Positions 8,933-18,565 are shown, counted from the stretch's first letter. The stretch is 64,000 bases of DNA from Pseudomonas sp. RIT623 (GCF_004519305.1 NZ_SOZA01000007.1:124001-188000); one strand, 5' to 3'. Notes: generated from the sequence alone by a model not told the origin. Numbers and translations: made by a program.

Positions 8933-9994
8933 TCAGGGCTGTTTGCTGCGGGTTGGGTGAACGACGCGCAGATAGTGTTCCGCGACGTCGAGCATACGGT
9001 TGGCGAACCCCCATTCGTTGTCGAACCAGGCCAGCAGATTCACCAGGCGAGGGCCGGAAACGCGGGTCTGGCTGGCATCGACGATGGCCGAATGCGGGTC
9101 ATGGTTGAAATCACAACTGGCGTGGGGCAGCTCGGTGTAGGCCAGCAGGCCCTTGAGCGGGCCATCCAGGGCGGCCTCGCGCAGCACCCGGTTGACCTCT
9201 GCGGCATTGGTGTCGCGGGCGGTCTGCAGGGTGATGTCCAGGCACGACACGTTGACGGTCGGCACGCGTACCGCTTTGGCCTGGATTCGCCCGGCAAGTT
9301 CCGGCAGCAGGCGTTCGATACCACGCGCCAGACCAGTGGACACCGGGATCACCGACTGGAACGCCGAACGGGTACGACGCAGGTCCTCGTGGTGATAGGC
9401 ATCGATCACCGGCTGGTCGTTCATCGCCGAGTGGATCGTGGTGATCTGCACGTACTCGATGCCGAACGCCTGGTCCAGCACCCGCAACAGCGGCACGCCG
9501 CAGTTGGTGGTGCAGGAGGCGTTGGACACCAGCAATTCGCGACCGGTCAGGCAATCCTGGTTGATGCCATAGACCACGGTGGCGTCGACATCCGCCTCGC
9601 TGGCCATGGGCTGGGAGAACAGCACCCGCGGCGCGCCGGCGTCGAGGAAGCGCTGGCCGTCGGCACGGGTGTTGTAGGCGCCCGAGCACTCCAGCACCAG
9701 GTCGACGCCCAGCGCGGCCCAGTCGATGCCTTCGGGGGTGGCGCTGCGCAGCACTTTCACGCAGCCGCCATTGATATGCAGACAATCGCCGTCGACCTTC
9801 ACCTCGCCGGGGAAACGCCCGTGGGTGGAGTCGAAGCGCGTCAGGTATTCCAGGCTGGCCTGATCGGCCAGGTCGTTCAGCGCGACGATCTCGGAATCGG
9901 CCTTCGCTCCCCGCTCGAACAGTGCGCGCAGGACACAGCGGCCGATGCGGCCGTAACCGTTGAGTGCAACTTTGTAGGGACGCGGGTGGGGCAT
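8933..9994 (-). CDS. epd: D-erythrose-4-phosphate dehydrogenase
   Basis: A 353-residue GAPDH-like enzyme that makes 4-phosphoerythronate for pyridoxal 5'-phosphate biosynthesis. The NAD-binding motif NGYGRIGR is at about residues 12-19 and the catalytic cysteine is Cys161 in SNASCTTNC. The position immediately upstream of pgk, the erythrose-type start MPHPRPYKVALNG and the sequence around the active site favour Epd over GapA. The start at 9994 is chosen because the upstream extension reads through a REP element. A role as a second GAPDH cannot be excluded from sequence alone. Confidence 0.9.
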   Translation of the reverse strand: MPHPRPYKVALNGYGRIGRCVLRALFERGAKADSEIVALNDLADQASLEYLTRFDSTHGRFPGEVKVDGDCLHINGGCVKVLRSATPEGIDWAALGVDLVLECSGAYNTRADGQRFLDAGAPRVLFSQPMASEADVDATVVYGINQDCLTGRELLVSNASCTTNCGVPLLRVLDQAFGIEYVQITTIHSAMNDQPVIDAYHHEDLRRTRSAFQSVIPVSTGLARGIERLLPELAGRIQAKAVRVPTVNVSCLDITLQTARDTNAAEVNRVLREAALDGPLKGLLAYTELPHASCDFNHDPHSAIVDASQTRVSGPRLVNLLAWFDNEWGFANRMLDVAEHYLRVVHPTRSKQP

Positions 9995-10024
9995 TCGATG
10001 GCTCGCTAGCGCATGATGGCTTTT

Positions 10025-10133
10025 GGGGCCGCGTTGCGGCCCATCGCGACACAAGGCCGCTCCTACAGGGTACGGTGTACGCCATACCTTGTAGGAGCGG
10101 CCTTGCGTCGCGAAACGAGGGCAACGCCCTCGC
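10025..10133. repeat. REP pair (family A)
   Basis: Two inverted copies of the REP unit containing TAGGAGCGGCCTTG.GTCGC lie head to head between tkt and epd. Each carries an outer short stem (GGGGCCGC..GCGGCCC; GAGGGC..GCCCTC). It probably affects mRNA 3' stability or supercoiling within the operon. Confidence 0.85.
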
Positions 10134-10148
10134 CTCGCACAGTCTGAA

Positions 10149-12146
10149 TCAGTCTTCCAGCAGCTCTTCGGCGGTGCCCAGGATGTTGTCCAGGGTGAAA
10201 CCGAACTCCTCGAACAGCGCGGAGGCCGGGGCCGACTCGCCGTAGGTGGTCATGCCGATGACGCGACCTTCGAGGCCGACGTACTTGTACCAGAAGTCGG
10301 CATGGGCAGCCTCGATGGCGATACGCGCACCGACTTCCAGTGGCAGGACCGACTGTTTGTAGGCAGCGTCCTGTGCGTCGAACACGCTGGTGCTCGGCAT
10401 CGACACGACGCGGACCTTGCGGCCCTCGGCGCTCAGTTTGTCGAACGCCTGGACGGCCAGGCCCACTTCGGAACCGGTGGCGATCAGGATCAGCTCAGGC
10501 TCGCCGGCGCAGTCCTTGAGGACGTAACCGCCACGGGCGATGTCGGCGATCTGCTGGGCGTCGCGGGTCTGGTGCTGCAGGTTCTGGCGCGAGAAGATCA
10601 GCGCCGACGGGCCGTCCTTGCGCTCCAAGGCGTGCTTCCAGCACACGGCGGATTCCACCGCGTCGGCTGGGCGCCAGGTGTCCAGGTTCGGCGTGCTGCG
10701 CAGGCTGGTCAGTTGCTCGATCGGCTGGTGGGTCGGGCCGTCTTCGCCCAGGCCAATGGAGTCGTGGGTGTAGACGTGGATCACGCGCTGCTTCATCAGT
10801 GCCGACATGCGCACGGCGTTGCGGGCGTATTCCATGAACATCAGGAAGGTCGCGCCATAAGGCACCAGGCCGCCGTGCAGGGCGACGCCGTTCATGATCG
10901 CGGTCATGCCGAATTCGCGCACGCCGTAGAACACGTAGTTGCCGCTGGCGTCATTGGCCTCGACACCCTTGCAACCTTTCCACAAGGTCAGGTTGGAACC
11001 GGCCAGGTCCGCCGAACCACCGAGGAACTCCGGCAGCAGCGGGCCGAAGGCGTTCAGGGTGTTCTGGCTGGCCTTGCGGCTGGCGATGGTTTCGCCCTTG
11101 GCGGCGACTTCGTTGATGTAGGCCTGGGCCTTCTCGGAGAAGTCGGCCGGCAGGTCACCTGCATCACGGCGCTTGAACTCGGCAGCCAGTTCCGGGTAAG
11201 CCTTGGCGTAGGCGTCGAAGCGCTCGTTCCAGGCAGCTTCGGCCTTGGCGCCAGCGGCTTTGGCGTCCCACTCGGCATAGATGTCGGCCGGGATCTCGAA
11301 CGGACCGTGGTTCCAGTTCAGTTCCTTGCGGGCCAGGGCGATTTCGTCGTTGCCCAGCGGTGCGCCGTGGCAATCTTCCTTGCCCTGCTTGTTCGGCGAG
11401 CCGAAGCCGATGATGGTCTTGCAGCAGATCAGGGTCGGACGGTCGCTCTTGCGAGCGGTGTCGATGGCCATCTTGATCTCGTCGGCATCGTGACCGTTGA
11501 CGTTGCGGATCACCTGCCAGTTGTAGGCTTCGAAGCGCGCCGGGGTGTTGTCGGTGAACCAGCCGTGCACTTCGCCGTCAATGGAGATGCCGTTGTCGTC
11601 GTAGAAGGCGATCAGTTTGTTCAGGCCCAGGGTGCCGGCCAGCGAGGCGACTTCGTGGGAAATGCCTTCCATCATGCAGCCATCGCCGAGGAACACGTAG
11701 GTGTTGTGGTCGACGATATTGTGGCCTTCACGGTTGAACTGCGCGGCCAGTACTTTTTCCGCCAGGGCGAAGCCCACGGCGTTGGCGATGCCCTGACCGA
11801 GCGGGCCGGTGGTGGTCTCGACGCCCGGGGTGTAGCCGAACTCCGGGTGGCCCGGGGTGCGGCTGTGCAGTTGGCGGAAGGCCTTGAGGTCATCGATGGT
11901 GACATCGTAGCCGGTCAGGTGCAGCAACGAGTAGATCAGCATCGAGCCGTGACCGTTGGACAGCACGAAGCGGTCACGGTCGGCGAAGCTTGGGTTGCTC
12001 GGGTTGTGTTTCAGGTAGTCGCGCCACAGCACTTCGGCGATATCCGCCATGCCCATGGGGGCACCTGGGTGGCCGCTGTTGGCCTTTTGCACGGCATCCA
12101 TGCTGAGGGCACGAATGGCGTTGGCACGTTCACGACGGCTGGGCAT
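10149..12146 (-). CDS. tkt: Transketolase
   Basis: A 665-residue transketolase, a thiamine-diphosphate enzyme that moves two-carbon units between pentose phosphates and glycolytic intermediates. The N-terminal [16 protein letters not shown] region, the thiamine-binding GDG motif in [15 protein letters not shown], and the pyrimidine-binding domain with the [17 protein letters not shown] signature are all seen. The longer open frame reaches into a repeat region; [19 protein letters not shown] at 12146 is the family start. It leads the leftward epd-pgk-fba run, although a REP pair separates it from epd. It supplies the erythrose 4-phosphate that Epd uses, which gives the arrangement metabolic sense. 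Confidence 0.97.
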   Translation of the reverse strand: MPSRRERANAIRALSMDAVQKANSGHPGAPMGMADIAEVLWRDYLKHNPSNPSFADRDRFVLSNGHGSMLIYSLLHLTGYDVTIDDLKAFRQLHSRTPGHPEFGYTPGVETTTGPLGQGIANAVGFALAEKVLAAQFNREGHNIVDHNTYVFLGDGCMMEGISHEVASLAGTLGLNKLIAFYDDNGISIDGEVHGWFTDNTPARFEAYNWQVIRNVNGHDADEIKMAIDTARKSDRPTLICCKTIIGFGSPNKQGKEDCHGAPLGNDEIALARKELNWNHGPFEIPADIYAEWDAKAAGAKAEAAWNERFDAYAKAYPELAAEFKRRDAGDLPADFSEKAQAYINEVAAKGETIASRKASQNTLNAFGPLLPEFLGGSADLAGSNLTLWKGCKGVEANDASGNYVFYGVREFGMTAIMNGVALHGGLVPYGATFLMFMEYARNAVRMSALMKQRVIHVYTHDSIGLGEDGPTHQPIEQLTSLRSTPNLDTWRPADAVESAVCWKHALERKDGPSALIFSRQNLQHQTRDAQQIADIARGGYVLKDCAGEPELILIATGSEVGLAVQAFDKLSAEGRKVRVVSMPSTSVFDAQDAAYKQSVLPLEVGARIAIEAAHADFWYKYVGLEGRVIGMTTYGESAPASALFEEFGFTLDNILGTAEELLED

Positions 12147-12231
12147 CGCTGAGTCTCCTGAGGCTTGAATTAGGTGGTGAAGCGAAAAAAGGTGGCCATT
12201 TTCGCCCACTGGGGGGGCCGGGGGCAAACTT

Positions 12232-12329
12232 TTAAGCGCCAAGCGGCAAGCTTCACGCTGCAAGCCACGCTAGACGGACACCCGATACGCTCTTTCTCTT
12301 GCAGCTTGGTGCTTGCCACTTGCAGCTTA
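12232..12329. repeat. Inverted repeat element (family D, CTTGCAGCTTG type)
   Basis: Two arms made of variations on AAGCGGCAAGCTTCACGCTG and CTTGCAGCTTGGTGCTTGCC face each other across about 30 bases. The same word family recurs near ahcY/metF (22151-22308), downstream of chpC (33918-34029) and before the DUF971 gene (51625-51648). It differs from the REP families and looks like a second palindromic intergenic element. Confidence 0.65.
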
Positions 12330-12333
12330 TCGG

Positions 12334-12357
12334 CAATATCAAAACTTTTTGATATTG
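12334..12357. promoter_or_regulatory. Perfect palindromic operator, probably for SahR
   Basis: CAATATCAAAA is followed, after the two-base centre CT, by its exact reverse complement. An 11-base-pair perfect arm in this A+T-rich patch stands out in a G+C-rich genome. It lies 41 bases upstream of the sahR start and next to the predicted promoter, as expected for autoregulation. ArsR-family regulators bind such palindromes. Binding by SahR is inferred from position. Confidence 0.75.
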
Positions 12358-12360
12358 GCC

Positions 12361-12389
12361 TTGCTAGGCTACCGTTGCCTGTCTAGACT
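12361..12389 (+). promoter_or_regulatory. Predicted sigma-70 promoter of sahR-metK
   Basis: TTGCTA (12361-12366) and TAGACT (12384-12389) are separated by 17 bases. The predicted transcription start would fall only one or two bases before the ATG at 12398, and no Shine-Dalgarno sequence is seen, so the message may be leaderless. The prediction is tentative. Confidence 0.45.
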
Positions 12390-12397
12390 CCCGCCCC

Positions 12398-13396
12398 ATG
12401 AACCTGCACGCGCCCATTACCCCTCACCGCAGCGAAGAGCTGGCCGCCCTGTGCAAGGCCGGCGGCGATCCGCTGCGCCTGAACGTGCTGCGCGCGCTGG
12501 CCAACGATTCGTTCGGCGTACTGGAGCTGGCGCAGATCTTCGGCATCGGCCAGTCAGGCATGAGTCATCACCTCAAGGTGCTGGCCCAGGCCGAGCTGGT
12601 GGCCACCCGCCGCGAGGGCAACGCGATCTTCTACCGCCGCGCCCTGCCCGACAGCCAGCGCCTGGGCGGCCGCCTGCACTCGGCGCTGCTCGAGGAGGTC
12701 GATGGCCTCGGCCTGAGCCATGAGGTGCAGGCACGTATTGCCCAGGTGCAGCAGCGCCGCGCCGCCACCAGCCAAGACTTCTTCCTCAAGGTCGAAGAGA
12801 AGTTCCGCGCCCAGCAAGACCTGATCGCCGGCCTGCCGCAGTACCGCGAAAGCCTGCTGGCACTGCTCGACAAGCTGAGCTTCGAGGCTGGCGCCAGTGC
12901 CCTGGAGGTCGGCCCTGGCGACGGCGGTTTCCTGCCTGACCTGGCGCAGCGTTTCGCGCAGGTCACGGCCATGGACAACAGCCCGACCATGCTCGAGCTG
13001 GCCCGCCAGGTCTGCGTGCGCCACGCCCTGAATAACGTAAACCTGCAGTTGGCCGATGCACTGGGTGCAACGGATGTGCAAGCCGACTGCGTTGTGCTGA
13101 ACATGGTCCTGCACCATTTCAGCGACCCGGCCCTGGCCTTGCGCCTGCTGGCCAAACGGGTGAAGGCAGGCGGCAGCCTGCTGGTCACCGAGCTGTGCAG
13201 CCATGACCAGGGGTGGGCCCGCGAAGCCTGCGGCGACCTCTGGCTGGGCTTCGAGCAGGACGACCTGGCCCGTTGGGCCAACGCTGCTGGGCTGACCCCC
13301 GGGGACAGCCTCTACGTGGGCTTGCGTAACGGTTTCCAGATCCAGGTCCGGCATTTCCAGCGGGCCACTGGCGACACACACATCGGTAAATTTTAG
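12398..13396 (+). CDS. sahR: SahR-type regulator: ArsR DNA-binding domain fused to a SAM-methyltransferase-like domain
   Basis: A 332-residue two-domain protein. Residues 10-90 form an ArsR-type winged helix-turn-helix with recognition helix around GQSGMSHHLKVL. Residues 150-320 form a class I methyltransferase fold with motif I ALEVGPGDGGF at 168-178 and a downstream VVLNMVLHHF motif. This architecture is that of SahR, a repressor that senses S-adenosylhomocysteine through its methylase-like domain and controls methyl-cycle genes in Proteobacteria (family knowledge). Here it stands 12 bases upstream of metK in the same direction, with a perfect palindrome before it. Genuine methyltransferase activity remains possible but is less likely. 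Confidence 0.85.
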   Translation: MNLHAPITPHRSEELAALCKAGGDPLRLNVLRALANDSFGVLELAQIFGIGQSGMSHHLKVLAQAELVATRREGNAIFYRRALPDSQRLGGRLHSALLEEVDGLGLSHEVQARIAQVQQRRAATSQDFFLKVEEKFRAQQDLIAGLPQYRESLLALLDKLSFEAGASALEVGPGDGGFLPDLAQRFAQVTAMDNSPTMLELARQVCVRHALNNVNLQLADALGATDVQADCVVLNMVLHHFSDPALALRLLAKRVKAGGSLLVTELCSHDQGWAREACGDLWLGFEQDDLARWANAAGLTPGDSLYVGLRNGFQIQVRHFQRATGDTHIGKF

Positions 13397-13408
13397 GAAC
13401 CCCTCGAG

Positions 13409-14599
13409 ATGAGCGAATACTCCCTTTTCACTTCCGAGTCCGTGTCCGAAGGGCATCCGGACAAGATCGCCGACCAGATCTCCGACGCGGTCCTGGACGC
13501 GATCATCGCCCAGGACAAATACGCCCGCGTGGCCTGCGAGACCCTGGTCAAGACCGGTGTCGCCATCATCGCCGGTGAAGTCACCACCTCGGCCTGGGTC
13601 GACCTGGAAGACCTGGTGCGCAAGGTGATCATCGACATCGGCTACAACAGCTCCGACGTCGGTTTCGACGGCGCCACCTGCGCCGTGATGAACATCATCG
13701 GCAAGCAGTCGGTGGACATCGCCCAGGGCGTCGACCGCTCCAAGCCGGAGGACCAGGGTGCCGGCGACCAGGGCCTGATGTTCGGCTACGCCAGCAACGA
13801 AACCGAAGTATTGATGCCAGCGCCGATCTGCTTCTCGCACCGCCTGGTCGAGCGCCAGGCCGAGGCGCGCAAGTCCGGCCTGCTGCCGTGGCTGCGCCCG
13901 GACGCCAAGTCGCAGGTCACCTGCCGTTACGAAAACGGCAAGGTGGTCGGCATCGATGCGGTGGTGCTGTCTACCCAGCATAACCCTGAGGTTTCGCAAA
14001 AAGACCTGCAGGAAGCGGTGATGGAGCTGATCGTCAAGCACACCCTGCCGGCCGAACTGCTGCACAAGGGCACCCAGTACCACATCAACCCGACCGGCAA
14101 CTTCATCATCGGTGGCCCGGTGGGCGACTGCGGCCTGACCGGCCGCAAGATCATCGTAGACTCCTACGGCGGCATGGCCCGCCACGGTGGCGGCGCGTTC
14201 TCCGGCAAGGACCCGTCCAAGGTCGACCGCTCGGCTGCCTACGCCGGTCGCTACGTGGCCAAGAACATCGTCGCCGCCGGCCTGGCCGAGCGATGCGAGA
14301 TCCAGGTGTCGTACGCCATCGGCGTGGCCCAGCCGACCTCCATCTCGATCAACACCTTCGGCACCGGCAAGGTTTCCGACGACAAGATCATCCAGCTGGT
14401 GCGCGAGTGCTTCGACCTGCGTCCTTACGCCATCACCACCATGCTCGACCTGCTGCACCCGATGTACCAGGAAACCGCTGCCTACGGTCACTTCGGCCGT
14501 ACTCCGCAGCAAAAGACCGTCGGTGACGACACCTTCACCACCTTCACCTGGGAGCGCACCGACCGCGCCGACGCCCTGCGCGACGCCGCCGGCCTGTAA
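13409..14599 (+). CDS. metK: S-adenosylmethionine synthetase
   Basis: A 396-residue methionine adenosyltransferase that forms S-adenosylmethionine from methionine and ATP. The N-terminal [21 protein letters not shown], the central [12 protein letters not shown] and the [19 protein letters not shown] phosphate-binding loop are all intact and the length is standard. It starts 12 bases after sahR, so the pair is an operon and metK expression probably follows SahR control. A strong terminator follows immediately. Confidence 0.98.
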   Translation: MSEYSLFTSESVSEGHPDKIADQISDAVLDAIIAQDKYARVACETLVKTGVAIIAGEVTTSAWVDLEDLVRKVIIDIGYNSSDVGFDGATCAVMNIIGKQSVDIAQGVDRSKPEDQGAGDQGLMFGYASNETEVLMPAPICFSHRLVERQAEARKSGLLPWLRPDAKSQVTCRYENGKVVGIDAVVLSTQHNPEVSQKDLQEAVMELIVKHTLPAELLHKGTQYHINPTGNFIIGGPVGDCGLTGRKIIVDSYGGMARHGGGAFSGKDPSKVDRSAAYAGRYVAKNIVAAGLAERCEIQVSYAIGVAQPTSISINTFGTGKVSDDKIIQLVRECFDLRPYAITTMLDLLHPMYQETAAYGHFGRTPQQKTVGDDTFTTFTWERTDRADALRDAAGL

Positions 14600-14615
14600 G
14601 CCTTCAGCAGCAATG

Positions 14616-14649
14616 AAAGCCCCTGCCGAGCGATCAGCAGGGGCTTTTT
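14616..14649 (+). terminator. Rho-independent terminator of sahR-metK
   Basis: AAAGCCCCTGC pairs exactly with GCAGGGGCTTT across a 10-base loop, followed by further T residues. It lies 17 bases after the metK stop. Confidence 0.9.
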
Positions 14650-14799
14650 AACATCTGGCACAAAAGACCAAATGGCCAAGAAACATCGCGAAATAACTGA
14701 TCCTGGGCAAGAAACCGCTACCCAGGGTTTATAAACCGGAAAAACCAAGGCAGGATTTGCCCCTACTTTTTTGCCGCCCGCCCCGTCAAGGAGGCTTTC

Positions 14800-15192
14800 A
14801 TGCAACGCACTTCCATTCTCGCCGTGCTGGCAACCGTCGGCCTGCTCGCCGGCGTCGCGCAGGCCGCCCAACCCGATCCCGGCCTGACTGGTTGCGCCGC
14901 CAAACGCAGCGCCATCGAAAACCAACTGAAGATCGCCCGTGACCACCGCAATACCGACCAGGTTGCAGGCCTTGAAGAAGCGCTGCGCGGGGTCGAAAAC
15001 TGCACCGATGCCAGCCTGCGCAAGGAACGCGAGCAGAAGGTGCTCGATGCCCGTCACGAAGTGGCGCAGCGCGAGAAAGACTTGAAAAAAGCCGAGAAGA
15101 AAGGCGACTCCGAGAAGATCAACAAGCGCAAGGACAAGCTGGCCGAGTCGCGCAAGGAATTGCAGGAAGCAGTGGACGACCTCGACCGCTGA
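14800..15192 (+). CDS. DUF1090 periplasmic coiled-coil protein
   Basis: A 130-residue protein with a clear signal peptide (MQRTSILAVLATVGLLAGVAQA) and a mature part that is almost wholly charged helix. The conserved GCAAKRSAIENQLKIAR start and two cysteines (GCAAK; ENCTDA) are followed by a lysine- and glutamate-rich coiled coil. This matches the DUF1090 (YqjC-like) family. A consensus AAGGAGG lies just upstream of the ATG. Function is unknown. It is monocistronic, between the metK terminator and a REP pair. Confidence 0.88.
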   Translation: MQRTSILAVLATVGLLAGVAQAAQPDPGLTGCAAKRSAIENQLKIARDHRNTDQVAGLEEALRGVENCTDASLRKEREQKVLDARHEVAQREKDLKKAEKKGDSEKINKRKDKLAESRKELQEAVDDLDR

Positions 15193-15214
15193 GCCCCGCG
15201 CCAAACGCGGTCAG

Positions 15215-15331
15215 TGTAGGAGCGACCTTGTGTCGCGAACGGGTCGCGCAGCGGCCCCGGCGATTGACGCATCGAGGCTGAAATCCTGGGGCCGCTGTGC
15301 GGCCCATCGCGACACACGGCCGCTCCTACAG
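15215..15331. repeat. REP pair (family A)
   Basis: Two inverted copies (TAGGAGCGACCTTGTGTCGC and its facing partner CGCGACACACGGCCGCTCCTA) lie between the convergent DUF1090 and cytochrome c' genes, where no ordinary terminator is seen. Confidence 0.85.
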
Positions 15332-15380
15332 GGATTTGCGGCAGCGCCTGGATGTCGAGAGCGTTCGCTACAACATGCCA

Positions 15381-15827
15381 TCAATGATTGCGGAACTCGC
15401 TATGACAGGCCTTGCACGCCGCCTCGACCTTGTCCATCGGTGCTTTGAGCTGCGCGGCGTCCAGTGGCTGGCTGCGGGTCACCGCGACCAGCTCGCCGGT
15501 GACGCCCTCGAGCTGCCGAGCCAGGTCATGGAACCGCGCCTGACGCTCCCAGACATCCGCCCGTGCGCTGCTGTCACCCTCGTCGCGCACCTGCGGGAAG
15601 TGCTGCCACGGCTCATGGGCCAGGGTATCCAGCTTCACCGCGCCCTCGGCGAACTTCACGCCATCGAAGGGCAACCGCCCGCGCAGCATGCCGCCCATGT
15701 CTTCACTGGTCTTGAGCATCTGCTTGAAGATCGCCTTGCGCTGGCCCAGCGGCGAGTTGGGGTCGACGCCATCACAGGCGCTCAAGGCAAGGGCGGCGAG
15801 CAGTACCACGGTCAATCGCTTGTACAT
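15381..15827 (-). CDS. Class II cytochrome c (c'-type) lipoprotein
   Basis: A 148-residue protein with a signal peptide ending in the lipobox LSAC (lipidated Cys18) and a C-terminal haem-attachment motif CKACH. CxxCH at the extreme C-terminus of a four-helix bundle is the hallmark of cytochrome c' family proteins. The ATG at 15827 opens the signal peptide and has AAGAGA upstream; the longer frame is not needed. It is divergent from mltA. Electron-transfer partner and physiological role are unknown. Confidence 0.83.
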   Translation of the reverse strand: MYKRLTVVLLAALALSACDGVDPNSPLGQRKAIFKQMLKTSEDMGGMLRGRLPFDGVKFAEGAVKLDTLAHEPWQHFPQVRDEGDSSARADVWERQARFHDLARQLEGVTGELVAVTRSQPLDAAQLKAPMDKVEAACKACHSEFRNH

Positions 15828-15946
15828 CACGGTCTCTTTGGCCAGGAAAACGGGCGGCCAGTATCGCCCCGCACCGGGCAAAGACCAATAGCCACACAGA
15901 AAACAAGGGCGAATATTCATGTTTCGCCCCACACAGGACCGATCCG

Positions 15947-17098
15947 ATGAAATCCGCATTGCGCCATCTCGCCTGGGCCCTGCCGGCCTTGGCGCTGCTG
16001 GCCGGCTGCAACGGTGGCGAAAGCGCCAAGCCGCAACCTCACGCCATCGCCACCTACGTACCGGCCACCTGGAAGGACCTGCCCCAGGTCAGCGACGACG
16101 ACCTGCTGGCCGGCTTCTACGCCTGGCGCAGCGGCTGCGAGAAACTCAAGCGCGACCCAGTGTGGGCCGCCACCTGCGAAGCAGCGGGCAGCGCCATGGC
16201 GAGCGCCGCCCAGGTGCGTACCTTCCTCGAGCAGAACCTGCAGGTGTATGGCCTGCGTGCTGCCGACAACAACGCCAACGGCCTGATCACCGGCTATTAC
16301 GAACCGGTCTACCCCGGCAGCCTGGCACGCACCGAGGCGGCGCAGGTGCCGGTGTATGGCGTGCCCGAGGACATGATCGTGGTCGACCTGGCCAGTGTCT
16401 ATCCCGAGCTCAAGGGCAAGCGCTTGCGCGGGCGCCTCGAGGGCCGGGTCCTCAAGCCCTACGACACCGCCGAGGTGATCAACCGTGACGGCGCCAAGGC
16501 ACCGGTGGTGGCCTGGCTGACGGACCCGATGGACTTGCAGTTCCTGCAGATCCAGGGTTCGGGGCGGGTCCAACTGGATAATGGCCGCCAACTGCGCCTG
16601 GGCTATGCCGACCAGAACGGCCACCCCTATCGTCCGATCGGACGCTGGCTGGTGGAACAGGGCCAGTTGCCCAAGGAGCAAGTGACCATGGGCAGCATCC
16701 ACGCTTGGGCCCAGGCCAATCCGCAGCGGGTACCGGAGCTGCTGGCGAGCAACCCCAGCTATGTGTTCTTCAGCACCCGCCCGGACAGCAACGAAGGCCC
16801 GCGCGGCTCGCTGAACGTGCCGCTGACTGCGGGCTACAGCGTGGCGATCGACCGCAAGGTGATTCCGCTGGGTAGCCTGTTGTGGCTGTCGACCACACGG
16901 CCAGACGGCTCGCCGGTCGTACGCCCGGTCGGCGCTCAGGACACCGGCGGCGCGATTACCGGCGAGGTGCGCGCGGACCTGTTCTGGGGCACCGGGCCCG
17001 AGGCCGGCGAGTTGGCAGGGAACATGAAGCAGCAGGGACAGATCTGGATGCTGTGGCCCAAGGGCCAGCCGTTGCCAGAGGTGCCGAAGGCCCCATGA
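15947..17098 (+). CDS. mltA: Membrane-bound lytic murein transglycosylase A
   Basis: A 383-residue outer-membrane lipoprotein with lipobox LAGC (Cys21). It cleaves peptidoglycan glycan strands with formation of 1,6-anhydromuramic acid. The MltA core (LITGYYEPVYPGSL ... FLQIQGSGRVQLDNGRQLRLGYADQNGHPYRPIGR) is followed by the C-terminal 3D domain (VGAQDTGGAITGEVRADLFWGTG), whose aspartates form the catalytic region. Length is normal. The gene is monocistronic and ends before a type-B REP pair. Confidence 0.95.
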   Translation: MKSALRHLAWALPALALLAGCNGGESAKPQPHAIATYVPATWKDLPQVSDDDLLAGFYAWRSGCEKLKRDPVWAATCEAAGSAMASAAQVRTFLEQNLQVYGLRAADNNANGLITGYYEPVYPGSLARTEAAQVPVYGVPEDMIVVDLASVYPELKGKRLRGRLEGRVLKPYDTAEVINRDGAKAPVVAWLTDPMDLQFLQIQGSGRVQLDNGRQLRLGYADQNGHPYRPIGRWLVEQGQLPKEQVTMGSIHAWAQANPQRVPELLASNPSYVFFSTRPDSNEGPRGSLNVPLTAGYSVAIDRKVIPLGSLLWLSTTRPDGSPVVRPVGAQDTGGAITGEVRADLFWGTGPEAGELAGNMKQQGQIWMLWPKGQPLPEVPKAP

Positions 17099-17115
17099 CG
17101 CCCCCGAACCCCACC

Positions 17116-17203
17116 CTGTAGGAGCCAGCTTGCTGGCGAACCACGTGCCTCGGTGCATGACACCGGCTATGCCGGTGTTCGCCGGCAAGCCGGCTCCTAC
17201 GGG
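17116..17203. repeat. REP pair (family B)
   Basis: Inverted copies of TAGGAGCCAGCTTGCTGGCG and CGCCGGCAAGCCGGCTCCTA lie between convergent mltA and the MAPEG gene. The inner stem sequence differs from family A while the TAGGAGC head is shared. Confidence 0.82.
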
Positions 17204-17223
17204 CGAATCAGCCCCGCGCGAGG

Positions 17224-17610
17224 CTAGATCGACACGACAAAGAACGACACGATCAGCGCCATCCCGACGAACCACACCAGCGAACGCAGCACCGCCCAAT
17301 CCGCCAGGTAGCAGATGATGTAGAGCAGCCGGCTGGTGATGTACATCACGCCCAGCACGTCCTGGGTCACTTGTTCGGCATTGCCGACGATATCGGCCAC
17401 CAGCACTGCCGCGGCAAACGCGGGAAACGCCTCGTAGCCGTTCAACTGAGCGGCATGGGCCCGCCGGGGCAGCCCTTCGAGCTTGTCCAGGAACGCACGC
17501 GGGTCGTGATTGGCACGCAGGCCGAAATACCCGCTGCTGAGTTTGGCGATCAGTGCGCACAGCGGCGGCAGGACCAGCGCGACGAGAATGCACCACAGGG
17601 CTACGGTCAT
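17224..17610 (-). CDS. MAPEG-family membrane protein
   Basis: A 128-residue protein with four predicted membrane helices. It has the MAPEG signature in the first loop (NHDPRAFLDKLEGLPRRAHAAQLNGYEAFPAFAAAVLVA). The family contains glutathione-dependent enzymes in eukaryotes; bacterial members of this short type are mostly uncharacterised. It is on the same strand as the EamA transporter gene upstream, 31 bases apart, so co-transcription is likely. Enzymatic activity cannot be inferred. Confidence 0.85.
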   Translation of the reverse strand: MTVALWCILVALVLPPLCALIAKLSSGYFGLRANHDPRAFLDKLEGLPRRAHAAQLNGYEAFPAFAAAVLVADIVGNAEQVTQDVLGVMYITSRLLYIICYLADWAVLRSLVWFVGMALIVSFFVVSI

Positions 17611-17641
17611 CTACAGGACTCCTTGTTCATAGAGATTCGCT

Positions 17642-18475
17642 TCAGAGCTTCATCACCAGCATGCCGGCCAGCACCAGCCCGCAAGCTAGGAGTCTTGGCC
17701 CGCCAAAAGGTTCTTTGAGGTAGCGCATGCCCAACAGCACCACGAGGATCACGCTCAACTCGCGCAACGCTGCAGCTTCAGCCACCGAGCCCAGGTGCAT
17801 GGCCCAGAGCACCAGAGCGTAGCTGAACAATACGCAGAATCCGACCGCCAGGCCCAGCTTCCATTGGGTTCGCCAGAACAGCATGAACGGCCCACGTCGG
17901 GCCACCACGGCCAGCAGCGGGAACGGCCAGGAGCTGAGCAGGCTCAGCCACACCAGGTAATCCCACGGTTTGCCCCACAGGCGTACGGCCTGGCCGTCGA
18001 ACCAGGTGTAGCAGCCGATGCACAGGCCAATCAGCGCCACCACCGGCAGCATCGACCAGGGCAGGCGGTCGCCGCCGCCGCCCTGCCAAAGCAAGCACGC
18101 CATGCCACAGGGGATCAGCAGGATGCCGATGATCTGTTGCTGGCTCAGCGACTCGCCGGCGAAGGCCAGGGTCAGCCCCAGCACCACCAGCGGCGACAGG
18201 CCGCGCATCAACGGATAGACCAGGCCCAGGTCGCCAACCCGATAGGCCTGGATCAGCAGAAAGCGGTACAGCTGCTCGGCCAGCGCCGAGGCCAACAGCC
18301 AGGGCCAGATCTCGGCGGGCGGGAAATCTACGAAGGCTACCGCCAGCATGGCGAAACTCAGCGCCACCACGTCCATGCTGGCGATCACCAGCAGCCGCTC
18401 GGCGCTGAACTTGATCAAGGTATTCCAGGTGGCATGGAGCAGGGCTGCGACCAGTACGAGGGAAGTTGCCAGCAC
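17642..18475 (-). CDS. EamA/DMT-family transporter
   Basis: A 277-residue integral membrane protein with about ten hydrophobic segments arranged as two EamA repeats, for example LYRFLLIQAYRVGDLGLVYPLMRGLSPL at the end of the first. I chose the GTG at 18475 because AAGGA lies nine bases before it; a GTG at 18511 is in frame but has no ribosome-binding site. DMT transporters usually export amino acids or metabolites. The substrate is unknown. The MAPEG gene follows closely. Confidence 0.82.
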   Translation of the reverse strand: MLATSLVLVAALLHATWNTLIKFSAERLLVIASMDVVALSFAMLAVAFVDFPPAEIWPWLLASALAEQLYRFLLIQAYRVGDLGLVYPLMRGLSPLVVLGLTLAFAGESLSQQQIIGILLIPCGMACLLWQGGGGDRLPWSMLPVVALIGLCIGCYTWFDGQAVRLWGKPWDYLVWLSLLSSWPFPLLAVVARRGPFMLFWRTQWKLGLAVGFCVLFSYALVLWAMHLGSVAEAAALRELSVILVVLLGMRYLKEPFGGPRLLACGLVLAGMLVMKL

Positions 18476-18533
18476 GCCTTGGAATCCTTGTTGTCGTTTG
18501 GTGGGGACCACTATATAGCGCCTGGCATGTTAT

Positions 18534-18565
18534 GGCCCATCGCGGGGCAAGCCCGCTCCCACGCC
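18534..18565. repeat. Single REP unit (family C)
   Basis: A single copy of the unit CGCGGGGCAAGCCCGCTCCC lies between the divergent EamA transporter and Na+/H+ antiporter genes. The family C units share GGGAGCGGGCTTG. Confidence 0.75.

Noticed and set aside
10302..12152. A 616-codon plus-strand frame opposite tkt
   Set aside because: It is an antisense shadow of transketolase with no recognisable domain and no ribosome-binding site.
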